DNA of 6,393 nt from positions 1 to 6,393 of the forward strand of contig JABMRA010000071.1 in the NCBI GenBank assembly GCA_013202925.1, in the 5' to 3' direction. The notes beneath the pieces were generated by a model. It worked only from the letters and a program-made list of their open reading frames with translations. It did not search any database and had not been told where the DNA came from. Source of the stretch: Candidatus Omnitrophota bacterium (GTDB lineage Bacteria > Omnitrophota > Gorgyraeia > Gorgyraeales > Gorgyraeaceae). This document shows positions 6,331 to 6,393 of this stretch, piece after piece; position 1 is the first letter of the stretch, and each line of letters opens with the position of its first letter. A program made the position numbers and the translations under genes.

Positions 6331-6393
6331 TCACCTCCCAATTTTTGCAAAGCAAAAATTGATCCCGAGCGGCTCTATACCTGCGTGTATGCC
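6331..6393 (-). CDS. Possible 3' end of an unidentified upstream gene
   Basis: One minus-strand frame is open from the right edge to TGA 6333-6331, giving 20 residues (GIHAGIEPLG followed by INFCFAKIGR). I do not recognise the protein. The stop would lie inside the fhs Shine-Dalgarno and 2 nt before the fhs GTG, the same close spacing as fchA-folD, which is why I list it. The last ten or so residues come from the palindrome at 6339-6361. A second frame, that of fhs itself, is also open to the edge, so this call is weak. Confidence 0.35.
   Translation of the reverse strand, partial: GIHAGIEPLGINFCFAKIGR
6334..6339 (-). promoter_or_regulatory. Shine-Dalgarno site that sets the fhs GTG start
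   Basis: The minus strand reads GGGAGGTGA over 6339-6331, a near-perfect anti-16S match, with five bases (TGAGT) between GGAGG and GTG 6328. This decides the start against the in-frame GTG two codons upstream, which overlaps the site, and against the TTG at 6355. Confidence 0.85.
6339..6361. repeat. Perfect 10-bp hairpin abutting the fhs ribosome binding site
   Basis: The arms caatttttgc (6339-6348) and gcaaaaattg (6352-6361) are exact complements around a 3-nt loop. In the fhs mRNA the stem ends on the first G of GGGAGG. The stem is AT-rich, and no T-run follows, so it is not a terminator. It could influence ribosome access to fhs or be a small dispersed palindrome at the end of the upstream gene. 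Confidence 0.8.

Noticed and set aside
6329..6355. Longer fhs starting at TTG 6355
   Set aside because: The TTG sits inside the hairpin, has no binding site, and would translate through the strong GGGAGG site that serves GTG 6328.

Overview
The window holds one tight run of genes, all on the minus strand, so the text reads right to left in transcription order: (a possible upstream gene end) - fhs - fchA - folD - metF - cooS - lolD-like ABC ATPase (cut by the window's left edge). The first four encode the steps that activate formate on tetrahydrofolate (THF) and reduce it to methyl-THF: formate-THF ligase, methenyl-THF cyclohydrolase, methylene-THF dehydrogenase and methylene-THF reductase. 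The fifth encodes a Ni,Fe carbon monoxide dehydrogenase. Together they are the methyl branch of the Wood-Ljungdahl pathway plus its CO/CO2 enzyme. The window contains no acetyl-CoA synthase, corrinoid protein, methyltransferase, formate dehydrogenase, metV or rnfC2.

The host is an anaerobic bacterium with a folate-type C1 pathway. A LolD-type ATPase just downstream suggests an outer membrane. Gene ends carrying ATCTGTG- and CAGAAGACAG-type repeats remind me of uncultivated diderm lineages such as Omnitrophota, or of Desulfobacterota. That placement is a weak guess from memory, not something the sequence proves.

Layout: 1-124 start of the ABC ATPase; 125-237 intergenic DNA made of nested inverted repeats; 238-2157 cooS; 2191-3057 metF; 3081-3146 an inverted repeat covering the folD stop codon; 3103-3996 folD; 3999-4598 fchA; 4619-6328 fhs; 6339-6361 a perfect hairpin abutting the fhs ribosome binding site; 6331-6393 a possible 3' end of an upstream gene. 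Gaps from fhs to cooS are 20, 2, 45 and 33 nt, which fits one operon. No gene-free stretch exceeds 113 nt, and I found no RNA gene, CRISPR array or convincing intrinsic terminator.

Two things stand out. First, FolD has Gln at the position of the catalytic lysine required for cyclohydrolase activity (K54 in E. coli numbering) and Glu at the conserved D121. It sits 2 nt behind a separate cyclohydrolase gene, which suggests a division of labour: FolD as dehydrogenase only, FchA as cyclohydrolase. Second, palindromic repeats of three different sequences lie at gene 3' ends and appear to supply the last codons and stop codons of folD and cooS, and possibly of the upstream gene.
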